DNA from: Paludibacteraceae bacterium
Lineage (GTDB): Bacteria > Bacteroidota > Bacteroidia > Bacteroidales > Paludibacteraceae
Direction: 5' to 3'
NCBI GenBank assembly: GCA_017461505.1
Contig: JAFTXV010000003.1
Location: forward strand, 53,013-117,012
Length of the DNA: 64,000 nucleotides
Both the position numbers and the translations under genes were made by a program. Position 1 is the first letter of the stretch. Every line of letters starts with the position of its first letter. Below, in pieces: positions 17,948 through 25,688 of this stretch. The notes beneath the pieces were generated by a model that saw only the letters and a list, made by a program, of their open reading frames with translations, ran no database searches and had not been told where the DNA came from.

Positions 17948-18013
17948 TTACGTATATGTTACGTATATGTTACGTATATCCTACGTATATCCTACGTATA
18001 TGGTACGTAATTG
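17948..18013. repeat. Tandem array of 11-bp TACGTATAT units in the TetR leader
   Basis: Six units of the type TTACGTATATG / CTACGTATATC / GTACGTAATTG, each with a palindromic TACGTA core. The array is inside the predicted 5' leader, not upstream of the promoter. Because 11 is not a multiple of 3, ATG codons within it open short reading frames whose ends depend on copy number. A related array in opposite orientation lies at 36519-36595. Confidence 0.9.
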
Positions 18014-18037
18014 AAAGCGGAAAGACATAGAAAAACA

Positions 18038-18655
18038 ATGAATGACGTAAGGGAAAATATATTGCAAGTGGCAATTGAACGAATGCAACAAGTGGGCATT
18101 CGTAGTGTGTCTGTGGATGATATATGTCATGAGTTGGGCATGTCGAAGAAGACGTTCTATGTTTATTTTGCTTCGAAAGATGACTTGGTACAGGCCATTT
18201 TGCATAAGCATGAGCAGAAAGTGGCACATGACCTAGACAATGCCCTATCTAAACGCACCATCACGCAGGTGATTGTGGAATGGACAAAGATTGCTCAGTC
18301 TACTCAAAAGAAAGATCTGAAGACACCCGCGATGATGTATGACCTGGAAAAGTACTATCCGCAACTGTTCGCAGCACACAAAAAAGTGATGCGCCAAACA
18401 GCAGAGAAGATTTTGGTACGGTTTTTGGAGAAAGGCGTGAACGAGGGAATATTCAGAGCCGAGATTGATGTGGATGTAGTAGCGATGATGTTCCTGGATA
18501 TGCAATACCGATTGCTGGATTTGATGACTAGTGGACAGATGACCAAAGAGGAAGTGCATCGCATAGGACATCAACGAATGGATATTTTGATGCGAGGCAT
18601 ATTGAGCGAAAGCGGTTTGGTGCGGTTGAGAGAGAAAGTGAAAAATAATATATAA
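18038..18655 (+). CDS. TetR/AcrR-family transcriptional regulator
   Basis: The N-terminal helix-turn-helix is about residues 5-50 (VRSVSVDDICHELGMSKKTFYVYFASKDDLV shortened: HELGMSKKTFYVYF is the recognition region). The remaining 155 residues form the helical ligand/dimer domain. The ATG at 18038 puts the HTH at the usual place; a TTG at 18011 is less likely. It is the first gene of an efflux operon and ends 17 bases before the TolC-like gene, so it is probably a local repressor that responds to a pump substrate. Confidence 0.9.
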   Translation: MNDVRENILQVAIERMQQVGIRSVSVDDICHELGMSKKTFYVYFASKDDLVQAILHKHEQKVAHDLDNALSKRTITQVIVEWTKIAQSTQKKDLKTPAMMYDLEKYYPQLFAAHKKVMRQTAEKILVRFLEKGVNEGIFRAEIDVDVVAMMFLDMQYRLLDLMTSGQMTKEEVHRIGHQRMDILMRGILSESGLVRLREKVKNNI

Positions 18656-18672
18656 TATATAAGGTATAAAAG

Positions 18673-20004
18673 ATGATGAAAAAAATTGTTTTAGCCATTG
18701 GCTTGTTCGCGTTTTTGGCGAACGGCATGCAGGCAGAAGATCATGTGATGGCAGCGACGAAGAAAGCTGAGGTGCGTGAGGTGCCTGCAACATTAAACCT
18801 AAGTCTTGCTCAGGCGCAAGATTATGCGGTAGAGACCAACCGCAGTTTGAGAAACGCCAGTTTGGCAGTGCAAAAAGTGTATGCGCAACGTTGGCAGACG
18901 ATAGCGAGTATGTTGCCATCGGCAGACTTGTCGTGGGGATATACCTCAATGATGGGCTACAAGATGAACTTTGGCGGTATGCCGATTGAGATGCCTGACA
19001 ATGGAACATTGGGCGTGACTGCTGCTGTGGGTATCAATGGTCAGGCGATCGTGGGTGCATTGTTGAACAATGTGGCGATTGACATGCAGAAGTTGAATCT
19101 TCAACAGTCGGAGGACAACTTGCGTGCGAATGTGAAGACTAGTTATGCAAGCGTGTTGGTACTGCAAAATGTGGTGACATTGCTGGAGAGCTCACTAGCA
19201 AATATCGAACGTATGGCAGAGATGACCCAACGTAGTGTGGAAGTGGGTGCAGCAGAACAAACAACTGCCGACCTTATCCAAGTGCGTGTGAACACGTTGA
19301 AAAACAATATCAATGCGAATCTGCGCAGCACCCAATTGGCGTTGAATGCGTTGAAGGTGTTGTTGGATGTACCCGCTGAGACGGAGTTGGTGCTGACCTC
19401 TACGTTGGAGGATTTCCTGTCTGCGGAGGCGGTATTGGCATTGCTGGGTAACGACTTTATCTTGGAGAATAACCTCAACTACCAATTATTGGAGAAGAAC
19501 GTGGAGTTGGCAAAGAAGAATGTGCATATGGCAGGTTGGGCGTATGGTCCAACTGTGGCATTGGCATACCAATACAGTAAAAAAGACTATTTTGGTGAGA
19601 AAGAGGGCTTCAACATGACCCCTCCAAATGCCGTGTCGCTGAATATCAGCGTGCCATTGTGGTCATCGGGTAAGCGTGCTGCAGGTGTAGTAGAAAAGAA
19701 GATAGCACTGGAAGAAGCGCGCAATACGTTTGCAGAGACAGCCAATAACCTCGGAATTCAAAACGAACAATTGCGCTACAACCTGCAAAACGGTTATGAG
19801 ACCTACATGAACGAGAAGGACAATATGGAGGTGACGCAACGCGTGTTTGAATCAACGACTAACAAGTTCAACCAAGGCGCGGCTTCGAACCTTGACCTCG
19901 TGAATGCGAGCAACGACCTCATCACCGCGCAAAGTAGCTACGTGCAAGCGGTATTGACATTGGTGAATGCACAAGTGGAGCTGGAGAAGTTCTTGAACTT
20001 GTAG
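18673..20004 (+). CDS. TolC-family outer-membrane efflux protein
   Basis: Outer-membrane channel of the tripartite pump encoded here. Signal peptide about residues 1-22 (LAIGLFAFLANGMQA), without a lipobox. Two outer-membrane-efflux repeats follow, with long amphipathic helices and family features such as LSLAQAQDYAVETNRSLRNA near the start and NLDLVNASNDLITAQSSYVQA near the end. 443 residues is normal. Two adjacent ATGs (18673, 18676) are equivalent. Confidence 0.93.
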   Translation: MMKKIVLAIGLFAFLANGMQAEDHVMAATKKAEVREVPATLNLSLAQAQDYAVETNRSLRNASLAVQKVYAQRWQTIASMLPSADLSWGYTSMMGYKMNFGGMPIEMPDNGTLGVTAAVGINGQAIVGALLNNVAIDMQKLNLQQSEDNLRANVKTSYASVLVLQNVVTLLESSLANIERMAEMTQRSVEVGAAEQTTADLIQVRVNTLKNNINANLRSTQLALNALKVLLDVPAETELVLTSTLEDFLSAEAVLALLGNDFILENNLNYQLLEKNVELAKKNVHMAGWAYGPTVALAYQYSKKDYFGEKEGFNMTPPNAVSLNISVPLWSSGKRAAGVVEKKIALEEARNTFAETANNLGIQNEQLRYNLQNGYETYMNEKDNMEVTQRVFESTTNKFNQGAASNLDLVNASNDLITAQSSYVQAVLTLVNAQVELEKFLNL

Positions 20005-20065
20005 TGAGTCCCGACACCCGACTCCGGACACCGAATAACATGGATAACTAAATAACAACAGATAA

Positions 20066-21073
20066 ATGAAAAAGATTGTATTAATGATGGCGGCAGCTGT
20101 ATGTTTGATTGGCTGCGGCAAGAAAGACGCTCAAGCTACTCAAGAGGCTGAGCGCGTGGAAGTGGTAAGCACCATGATCCTCGAAAATCATGAGATTGAG
20201 CGCGTGCTCAATATTAGTACTAACCTTCAAGGTTATTTGACACAAAACGTGGCACCTTCGTTGACAGGTAAGATTGAGCATATCTTCGTAGAGGTAGGTG
20301 ACCGCGTGAAAGAAGGCGATATGTTGGTGCGTATGGATCAAAACCAATACCTTACCAGCAAGATTCAATTGGCGAACTTGGAGGTTGAGATGAGCCGTTT
20401 GGAGGCATTGCTTGCTACGGGTAGCGTAAGCCAACAAACCTATGACCAAACCAAAGTAGGCTATGACCAATTGAAGCAAAACCTCTCATTCTTGGAGAAG
20501 AATACCTATGTGAAGGCTCCTTTTGAAGGCGTGATCTCAGCGAAGACCTACGAGGATGGCGAGTTGTACGGCGGTCAGCCAATCGTGGTTTTGACTCAGG
20601 TGAATAAGCTGAAAGCGCTTATCGCTGTTCCAGAAACCTACTATCCTTTGATCAAAGAGGGTATGAAACTTACCGTAAAGAGCGATATTTATCCAGAGGA
20701 GACTTTCGCGGCAACTATCGAGGTGGTATATCCAACTATCGATGCTGCGAGCCACACTTTCCAATGCAAGGTGGTGATTCCTAATGCAAGCGAGAAGTTG
20801 CGTCCTGGTATGTATGTAACTACTACTCTGGGACTTGGCAAGGAGAACACCATCGTGGTGCCTTATCAATCGGTAGAGAAACTGATCGGTTCGAACGAGC
20901 GTTTTGTGTTCATCAACGAGAATGGCTATGCAAAGCGTGTGAGCGTGAAACTGGGTCAACGTTTTGATGAGCAGATCGAGATCATCGCTCCAGAAATCCA
21001 ACCAGGTGTAGAGTATATCCACAAAGGTCAAAGCAAATTGGTGGATGGTGTGAAGATTGAAGTGAAAAAATAA
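20066..21073 (+). CDS. RND efflux periplasmic adaptor lipoprotein (HlyD/AcrA family)
   Basis: Links the inner-membrane pump to the TolC-like channel. Lipobox VCLIGC (Cys about 18). A lipoyl-type half motif (GKIEHIFVEVGDRVKEGDMLVRMD, about 70-95) is followed by a short helical hairpin, then the second half (VKAPFEGVISAKTYEDGELYGGQPIVVL), a beta-barrel and a membrane-proximal domain. 335 residues is typical. The 61-base gap from the previous gene contains a short G/C-rich direct-repeat stretch (ACACCCGACTCCGGACACCG). Confidence 0.93.
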   Translation: MKKIVLMMAAAVCLIGCGKKDAQATQEAERVEVVSTMILENHEIERVLNISTNLQGYLTQNVAPSLTGKIEHIFVEVGDRVKEGDMLVRMDQNQYLTSKIQLANLEVEMSRLEALLATGSVSQQTYDQTKVGYDQLKQNLSFLEKNTYVKAPFEGVISAKTYEDGELYGGQPIVVLTQVNKLKALIAVPETYYPLIKEGMKLTVKSDIYPEETFAATIEVVYPTIDAASHTFQCKVVIPNASEKLRPGMYVTTTLGLGKENTIVVPYQSVEKLIGSNERFVFINENGYAKRVSVKLGQRFDEQIEIIAPEIQPGVEYIHKGQSKLVDGVKIEVKK

Positions 21074-21212
21074 GATCGCCCTTCGGGCTGTAGATAGTAG
21101 ATCGCCCTTTGGGCTGTAGTTCGGCGCAAGCGCCTGTAGAATACTACAGCAAACAACGCGAGCGATCTGCAACGGAGCGAAAGCGAAGTGATCTTCAGCG
21201 AAGCGATCTAAA
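21074..21212. repeat. Modular hairpin repeat, copy 1 (before the RND gene)
   Basis: Fills the gap between the adaptor stop and the RND start. GATC is followed by stem GCCC-TTC-GGGC, TGTAGAT, GATC with stem GCCC-TTT-GGGC, then GGCGC-AA-GCGCC, then a linker with CAACGGAGCGAA and AAGTGATC, ending GATCTAAAAAC. Copy 2 at 24415 has the same linkers but different, still-paired stems. The element lies in the mRNA of the operon. Confidence 0.8.
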
Positions 21213-21224
21213 AACTAAAAAGCT

Positions 21225-24200
21225 ATGGCAATTTATAAAACCGCGATTAAAAACCCCGTAACGACCATGCTGGTGTTCGTTGCGGTGATGATCATAGGTC
21301 TGTTCTGCTTTGTGCAACTGCCTGTGGATCAGTTCCCTGAGATGGATCCTCCATACGTGATGGTGATGACCACCTATCCTGGAGCATCTGCCTCGGAGAT
21401 AGAAACGAATGTCTCCAAGATCATGGAGAACAGCTTGACTTCAGTGGACAACCTGAAGTATATCAACTCAACCAGCAAGGATAACGTCAGTCTTGTAATA
21501 TTGGAATTGGAGTGGGGATGTGATATTACGGAAGCCGTCAACGACGTGCGGTCGTTCTGCGATATGGCGAAGAACCAGTTGCCAGACGGTTGTTCGTCGC
21601 CAATGGTGTTTAAGTTCTCCTCAAGCACCATGCCTATCTGCCAATATTCTATCACGGCAGACGAGTCGTATCCTGCGCTCGACAAAATCCTCAACGACGA
21701 GGTAATTCCACAACTTAATAAGATTAACGGTATCGGTAACTTGTCGGTATCAGGTGCGCCTGACCGCTATGTGTATGTGGATATCGACCAACAGAAGTTG
21801 GACGCATACGGTATCTCTTTGGAGCAAGTGGGTCAGGTGATCTCCGCTAACAACTTGAACCTTTCTTCGGGTACGGTGAAGATGGAGAAAGAGCAATACC
21901 AAATGCAGGTGCGCTCTGAGTTTATCGAGAGTAGTGAGATCAATGACCTGATGGTGACTATCACCCCACAAGGACAACAAGTGTTTGTGCGCGATATTGC
22001 TACCGTGCGTGATACTATCAAGGACCTCTCATTGGACGAAAAGACCAACGGTCGTGAGGCTGCGCGTCTGATTGTGGCGAAGCAATCGGGTTCTAACACC
22101 GTGCAAGTCTGCGAGGATGTGCAAGAGGAATTGGCAAAGATTCAAAAGCAATTGCCTACCGACGTGAAGATCCAAGAGATCTACAACTCGGCTGACAATA
22201 TCCGCAATAGTATCAACTCATTGGAGGAGTCTGTGTTGTACGCGCTCTTGTTCGTGGTGTTGGTGGTGTTGTTCTTCCTGGGTAAATGGCGTGCGACGAT
22301 TATCATCTCGCTCACTATTCCAATCTCATTGATTGTGGCGTTCATCTACCTAAAGATGGCAGATTCTAGTATCAACATCATCTCGCTCTGTTCGCTGAGT
22401 ATCGCGATTGGTATGGTGGTGGACGACGCGATTGTGGTCTTGGAGAATATCACCCGCCATATCGAGCGTGGTGAAGCCCCTCGTGAGGCAGCTATCTACG
22501 CCACCAATGAGGTGTGGGTCAGCGTTATTGCGACAACCTTGGTGCTTGTGGCTGTGTTCGTGCCACTGACCATGATGGACGGTATGGCAGGTATCATGTT
22601 CGAGTCATTGGGTTGGATTGTGACGGTGGTTTGCTGTACATCAACCGTGATCGCTATCACCTTGACCCCTATGCTTTGCTCGAAGCTGCTCAAAGCTCGC
22701 AAAGTACGTATTGAGAATGGTAAACTGATTGACGAAGAGGCGACTACCAAGACATGGTATGACCGCACTGTGGTAGCATTCTTGGATAAGGTGGATGCTG
22801 CATATGCGAAGTCACTGGGCTGGTGCTTGCGCCATAAGGCATTAACAATCATTGCATTGTTCGTGTTCTTTGCCGCATCGCTATTGCCATTCATCATGGG
22901 CAAAGTGGGTACCGACTTCATGGCGCAACAAGATAATGCTCGATTGAGCGTGACAGTAGAGTTGCAACGTGGTACACGTATCGAAGAGACCGTGAAGACT
23001 GCCCGCCAGTTGGAAGAGCGTTTCATGCTGCTGGTACCTGAGATTGAGATGATTTCTACTTCTGCTGGTAGCAATGATGATGATGGTACAGGTGCAATCT
23101 TCTCTACCACAATGAATAATACCATCTCCATGACTGTTCGCTGCAACAAGAAATGGGAGCGTGAACGCACTATTTGGGAGATTGCCGAAGTATTGCGTCA
23201 GGAGTTGGCGCAATATCCAGAGATTATTGAGTATCAAGCTAATATCAGTAGTGGTGGCCCTGGTGGTGGTAATACGGTGGATGTGGAGATCTATGGTTAT
23301 GACTTTGATATTACCAACCAAATGGCGCAACAAATCATCGCCTTGACCAAGGAATTGCCAGGAGCACGCGACGTGTTTGCTGACCGTGACGACGACCGTC
23401 CTGAAATTAAGATCATCGTTGACAAGGAGAAGGCTTCTCGCCACGGATTGACCTCTGCTACTATTTCGTCTTACTTGCGCAACCGTGTGAATGGTATGGC
23501 TGTAGGCTTCCTGAAGGAGGATGGTGATGAGTATGATATTTTAGTGCGTTTGAAAGAGGAGAACCGCAACTCCATCTCTGATGTGCTTGATTTCTCTATC
23601 CCAACCCCAATGGGACAAACCATCAAACTCTCTGAAATCTGCTCGGTGGACGAATATTGGGCTCCACCAAAAATCGTGCGCAAGTCTCGTCAACGTATTG
23701 TGACTGTGAAGGTTACTCCATACGAGACATCACTTGGTGAGTTGGCGCAAGCTATCAACACACAAGTTTTGCCTCAAATCGACAAACCAGCTGGTTATTC
23801 CATCCGTTTGGCAGGTGCGTATGAGGATCAACAAGAGTCTTTCGGCAAACTCGGTATGTTGGGTGCATTGATTCTCATCCTCGTATATATCGTGATGGCG
23901 AGTCAGTTTGAATCGTTCAGCAATCCTGGTATCATCATGTTTACCGTACCATTTGCGCTATCGGGTGTGATCCTTGCGTTGTGGATAACAGGTGTATCAT
24001 TGGATATGATTGGTGCATTGGGTATTGTCTTGTTGGTGGGTATCGTAGTGAAGAACGGTATCGTGCTGGTGGACTATATCAACCTTATGCGCGAGCGTGG
24101 ATATGAGTTGAACGAGGCTATCCAAATGTCTGGTCAAAGCCGTATGCGTCCTGTGTTGATGACTGCGTTTACCACTATCCTTGGTATGGTGCCAATGGCT

Positions 24201-24407
24201 GTGAGCCAAGGTGAAGGTGCCGAGATGTGGCGTCCATTGGGTATTGTCGTGATTGGTGGTTTGACGGTGGCTACTTTCTTGACACTGTATATCGTACCTG
24301 TGATCTATGGTGCGATGTCGAAGAAAGGTGAGCGTGACAAGATCAAGAAAGTCCGCGAGAACTTCATTTTCATGGACATTGATGTGAAGGATTGCGAAGA
24401 GAAATAA
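21225..24407 (+). CDS. RND (AcrB/HAE1-type) inner-membrane efflux pump
   Basis: Proton-driven exporter of drugs or amphiphiles. 1060 residues with the RND layout: TM1 near the N terminus (TMLVFVAVMIIGLFCF), periplasmic porter domain with PGASASEIE, TM2-6 including the paired aspartates in SIAIGMVVDDAIVVLEN (about 400), a second porter domain and TM8-12 ending near LTLYIVPVIYG. The Asp pair and hydrophobic profile favour HAE1 pumps over metal exporters; the substrate is not predictable. It sits between two copies of the modular hairpin repeat. Confidence 0.95.
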   Translation: MAIYKTAIKNPVTTMLVFVAVMIIGLFCFVQLPVDQFPEMDPPYVMVMTTYPGASASEIETNVSKIMENSLTSVDNLKYINSTSKDNVSLVILELEWGCDITEAVNDVRSFCDMAKNQLPDGCSSPMVFKFSSSTMPICQYSITADESYPALDKILNDEVIPQLNKINGIGNLSVSGAPDRYVYVDIDQQKLDAYGISLEQVGQVISANNLNLSSGTVKMEKEQYQMQVRSEFIESSEINDLMVTITPQGQQVFVRDIATVRDTIKDLSLDEKTNGREAARLIVAKQSGSNTVQVCEDVQEELAKIQKQLPTDVKIQEIYNSADNIRNSINSLEESVLYALLFVVLVVLFFLGKWRATIIISLTIPISLIVAFIYLKMADSSINIISLCSLSIAIGMVVDDAIVVLENITRHIERGEAPREAAIYATNEVWVSVIATTLVLVAVFVPLTMMDGMAGIMFESLGWIVTVVCCTSTVIAITLTPMLCSKLLKARKVRIENGKLIDEEATTKTWYDRTVVAFLDKVDAAYAKSLGWCLRHKALTIIALFVFFAASLLPFIMGKVGTDFMAQQDNARLSVTVELQRGTRIEETVKTARQLEERFMLLVPEIEMISTSAGSNDDDGTGAIFSTTMNNTISMTVRCNKKWERERTIWEIAEVLRQELAQYPEIIEYQANISSGGPGGGNTVDVEIYGYDFDITNQMAQQIIALTKELPGARDVFADRDDDRPEIKIIVDKEKASRHGLTSATISSYLRNRVNGMAVGFLKEDGDEYDILVRLKEENRNSISDVLDFSIPTPMGQTIKLSEICSVDEYWAPPKIVRKSRQRIVTVKVTPYETSLGELAQAINTQVLPQIDKPAGYSIRLAGAYEDQQESFGKLGMLGALILILVYIVMASQFESFSNPGIIMFTVPFALSGVILALWITGVSLDMIGALGIVLLVGIVVKNGIVLVDYINLMRERGYELNEAIQMSGQSRMRPVLMTAFTTILGMVPMAVSQGEGAEMWRPLGIVVIGGLTVATFLTLYIVPVIYGAMSKKGERDKIKKVRENFIFMDIDVKDCEEK

Positions 24408-24414
24408 TAACCTA

Positions 24415-24560
24415 AGATCGTCCCTATGGGACTGTAGATGGTAGATCGGGCTTTGCCCTGTGGATCGGCACTTCGTGCCTGTAGACTACAGCGAGCAACG
24501 CGAGCGATCTACAACGGAGCGAAGCGAAGTGATCTATAGCCCCAAGGGTGATCTAAAAAC
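24415..24560. repeat. Modular hairpin repeat, copy 2 (after the RND gene)
   Basis: Stems are GTCCC-TAT-GGGAC, GGGC-TTT-GCCC and GGCAC-TTC-GTGCC, in the same order and with the same GATC and TGTAGA linkers as copy 1. The 3' part again has CGAGCGATCT, CAACGGAGCGAAGC and GATCTAAAAAC just before the next ATG. Confidence 0.8.
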
Positions 24561-24569
24561 TTTGAAGTT

Positions 24570-24863
24570 ATGAAAAGTATAATGATCATATTCAATCAAG
24601 CCAACACCGAGCGTGTGGAGTATATGCTTGATATGTTAGAAATACGCGGTTTCACCTTCTTTGAGGAGGTGCAAGGCCGTGGAAGTAAGAATGGCGAACC
24701 ACGCCGTGGTACCCACGCATGGCCAGAGATGAACTCTTGCGTCATCACTATCGTTCCTGACGAGAAAGCTCCTCTGCTACTTGAGGCGGTTAAGAAGCTT
24801 GACAAGCGCAACGAGGAAGTTGGTGTACGCGCTTTCATGTGGAATATCGAAGCAACTGTGTAA
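24570..24863 (+). CDS. PG0541-family PII-like transporter-associated protein
   Basis: 97-residue cytoplasmic protein with the beta-alpha-beta layout of the PII/GlnB fold (MIIFNQANTERVEYMLDMLEIRGFTFFEEVQGRG, shortened here as two halves of one ferredoxin-like unit). The G-rich loop GRGSKNGEPRRGTHAW is in the T-loop position. I recognise the family known from Porphyromonas as PG0541, usually beside RND or ABC exporters. It may sense a ligand and modulate the pump; this is inference. Last gene of the efflux operon. Confidence 0.8.
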   Translation: MKSIMIIFNQANTERVEYMLDMLEIRGFTFFEEVQGRGSKNGEPRRGTHAWPEMNSCVITIVPDEKAPLLLEAVKKLDKRNEEVGVRAFMWNIEATV

Positions 24864-24881
24864 GAATATAGAAATAGCTAT

Positions 24882-24923
24882 ATACTAAAAATGCCATTGG
24901 GATTCCAATGGCATTTTTAGTAT
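24882..24923. terminator. Bidirectional terminator
   Basis: A near-perfect 19-bp stem (24882-24900 with 24905-24923) and GATT loop. AAAAA in the left arm and TTTTT in the right arm allow it to work in both directions, between the efflux operon (+) and batE (-). Confidence 0.92.
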
Positions 24924-24935
24924 GTAAGATATTAG

Positions 24936-25688
24936 TTATATTCTCTCTAGGTGAGCAAGTTGCATCCAACCGATATTATTTCCTACGTGGATGCAGCACC
25001 AGTCTCCAATAGTTTCGGTAATTTTCACTTTTGTTCCCTCATGGATGGTAAAAAGTTCTGTACCCGAACGGTCGGGTGAAGCCTTTGCATTTACTACACC
25101 TTGAGTAATAATCGCTTCTGCACGCTGGGTATCTCGTTTGTATAGACTACCCGCATTTGCACAAGCACCAATAGATATGATCAAAGCCACGAGACTAAGG
25201 TAGAAGGCAGTCTTGCGTAACCAAATAGTACGGCTGAATGCGAAGAAGAAAAATCCTACTAATGCCAATATAAACAACGAGATAGATAGAGCAGTCCATG
25301 TGCGTTGGCTAAGTGCATTGCGCACTGCTTTGAGCCAATTGGAGAGGAAGAATGATTGGGTATCCTCAATATTATCAATGATTTGTGCCTGTGCAAAGAG
25401 CAGGTTATGCTTTGCATCTTTCATGGAAGGTTTGAGTCGTAATGCGCGCTCATAAGCGAGTATGGATTGTGCTAACTCTCCTTGCTTGAAATAGGCATTG
25501 CCGAGGTTATAGTAGATGACAGCATAATCAGTAGATAGGTCACTATACTGTAGGTTGGCTGCACCTGTGGATGGTATATCTTCGAGGATTTGCTCGTATG
25601 TAGCAGCAGCCTCGGCGTAGTTGCCCTCTGCGTATTGTATATTTGCCTCGGCGAAGAGGGTAGTTAATAGTATGAATAGAATTTTCAT
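24936..25688 (-). CDS. batE: BatE: TPR and SH3-domain membrane protein
   Basis: Last gene of the Bat operon. N-terminal hydrophobic segment, TPR repeats (about 15-95; YYNLGNAYFKQGELAQSILAYERAL), two membrane segments (about 135-155 and 165-185) and a C-terminal bacterial SH3 domain (GVVNAKASPDRSGTELFTIHEG). This layout matches BatE. Bat proteins are linked to oxygen and stress tolerance in Bacteroides, with an unknown mechanism. The start overlaps the batD stop by 4 bases, implying coupling. Confidence 0.88.
   Translation of the reverse strand: MKILFILLTTLFAEANIQYAEGNYAEAAATYEQILEDIPSTGAANLQYSDLSTDYAVIYYNLGNAYFKQGELAQSILAYERALRLKPSMKDAKHNLLFAQAQIIDNIEDTQSFFLSNWLKAVRNALSQRTWTALSISLFILALVGFFFFAFSRTIWLRKTAFYLSLVALIISIGACANAGSLYKRDTQRAEAIITQGVVNAKASPDRSGTELFTIHEGTKVKITETIGDWCCIHVGNNIGWMQLAHLERI

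Noticed and set aside
17948-18013. Possible CRISPR array
   Set aside because: Units are only 11 bases, directly adjacent with no spacers, and there are no cas genes in the window.
20009-20035. CCGACACCCGACTCCGG stretch between the TolC-like and adaptor genes as a regulatory site
   Set aside because: It looks like a short degenerate direct repeat with no stable structure or second copy in the window.
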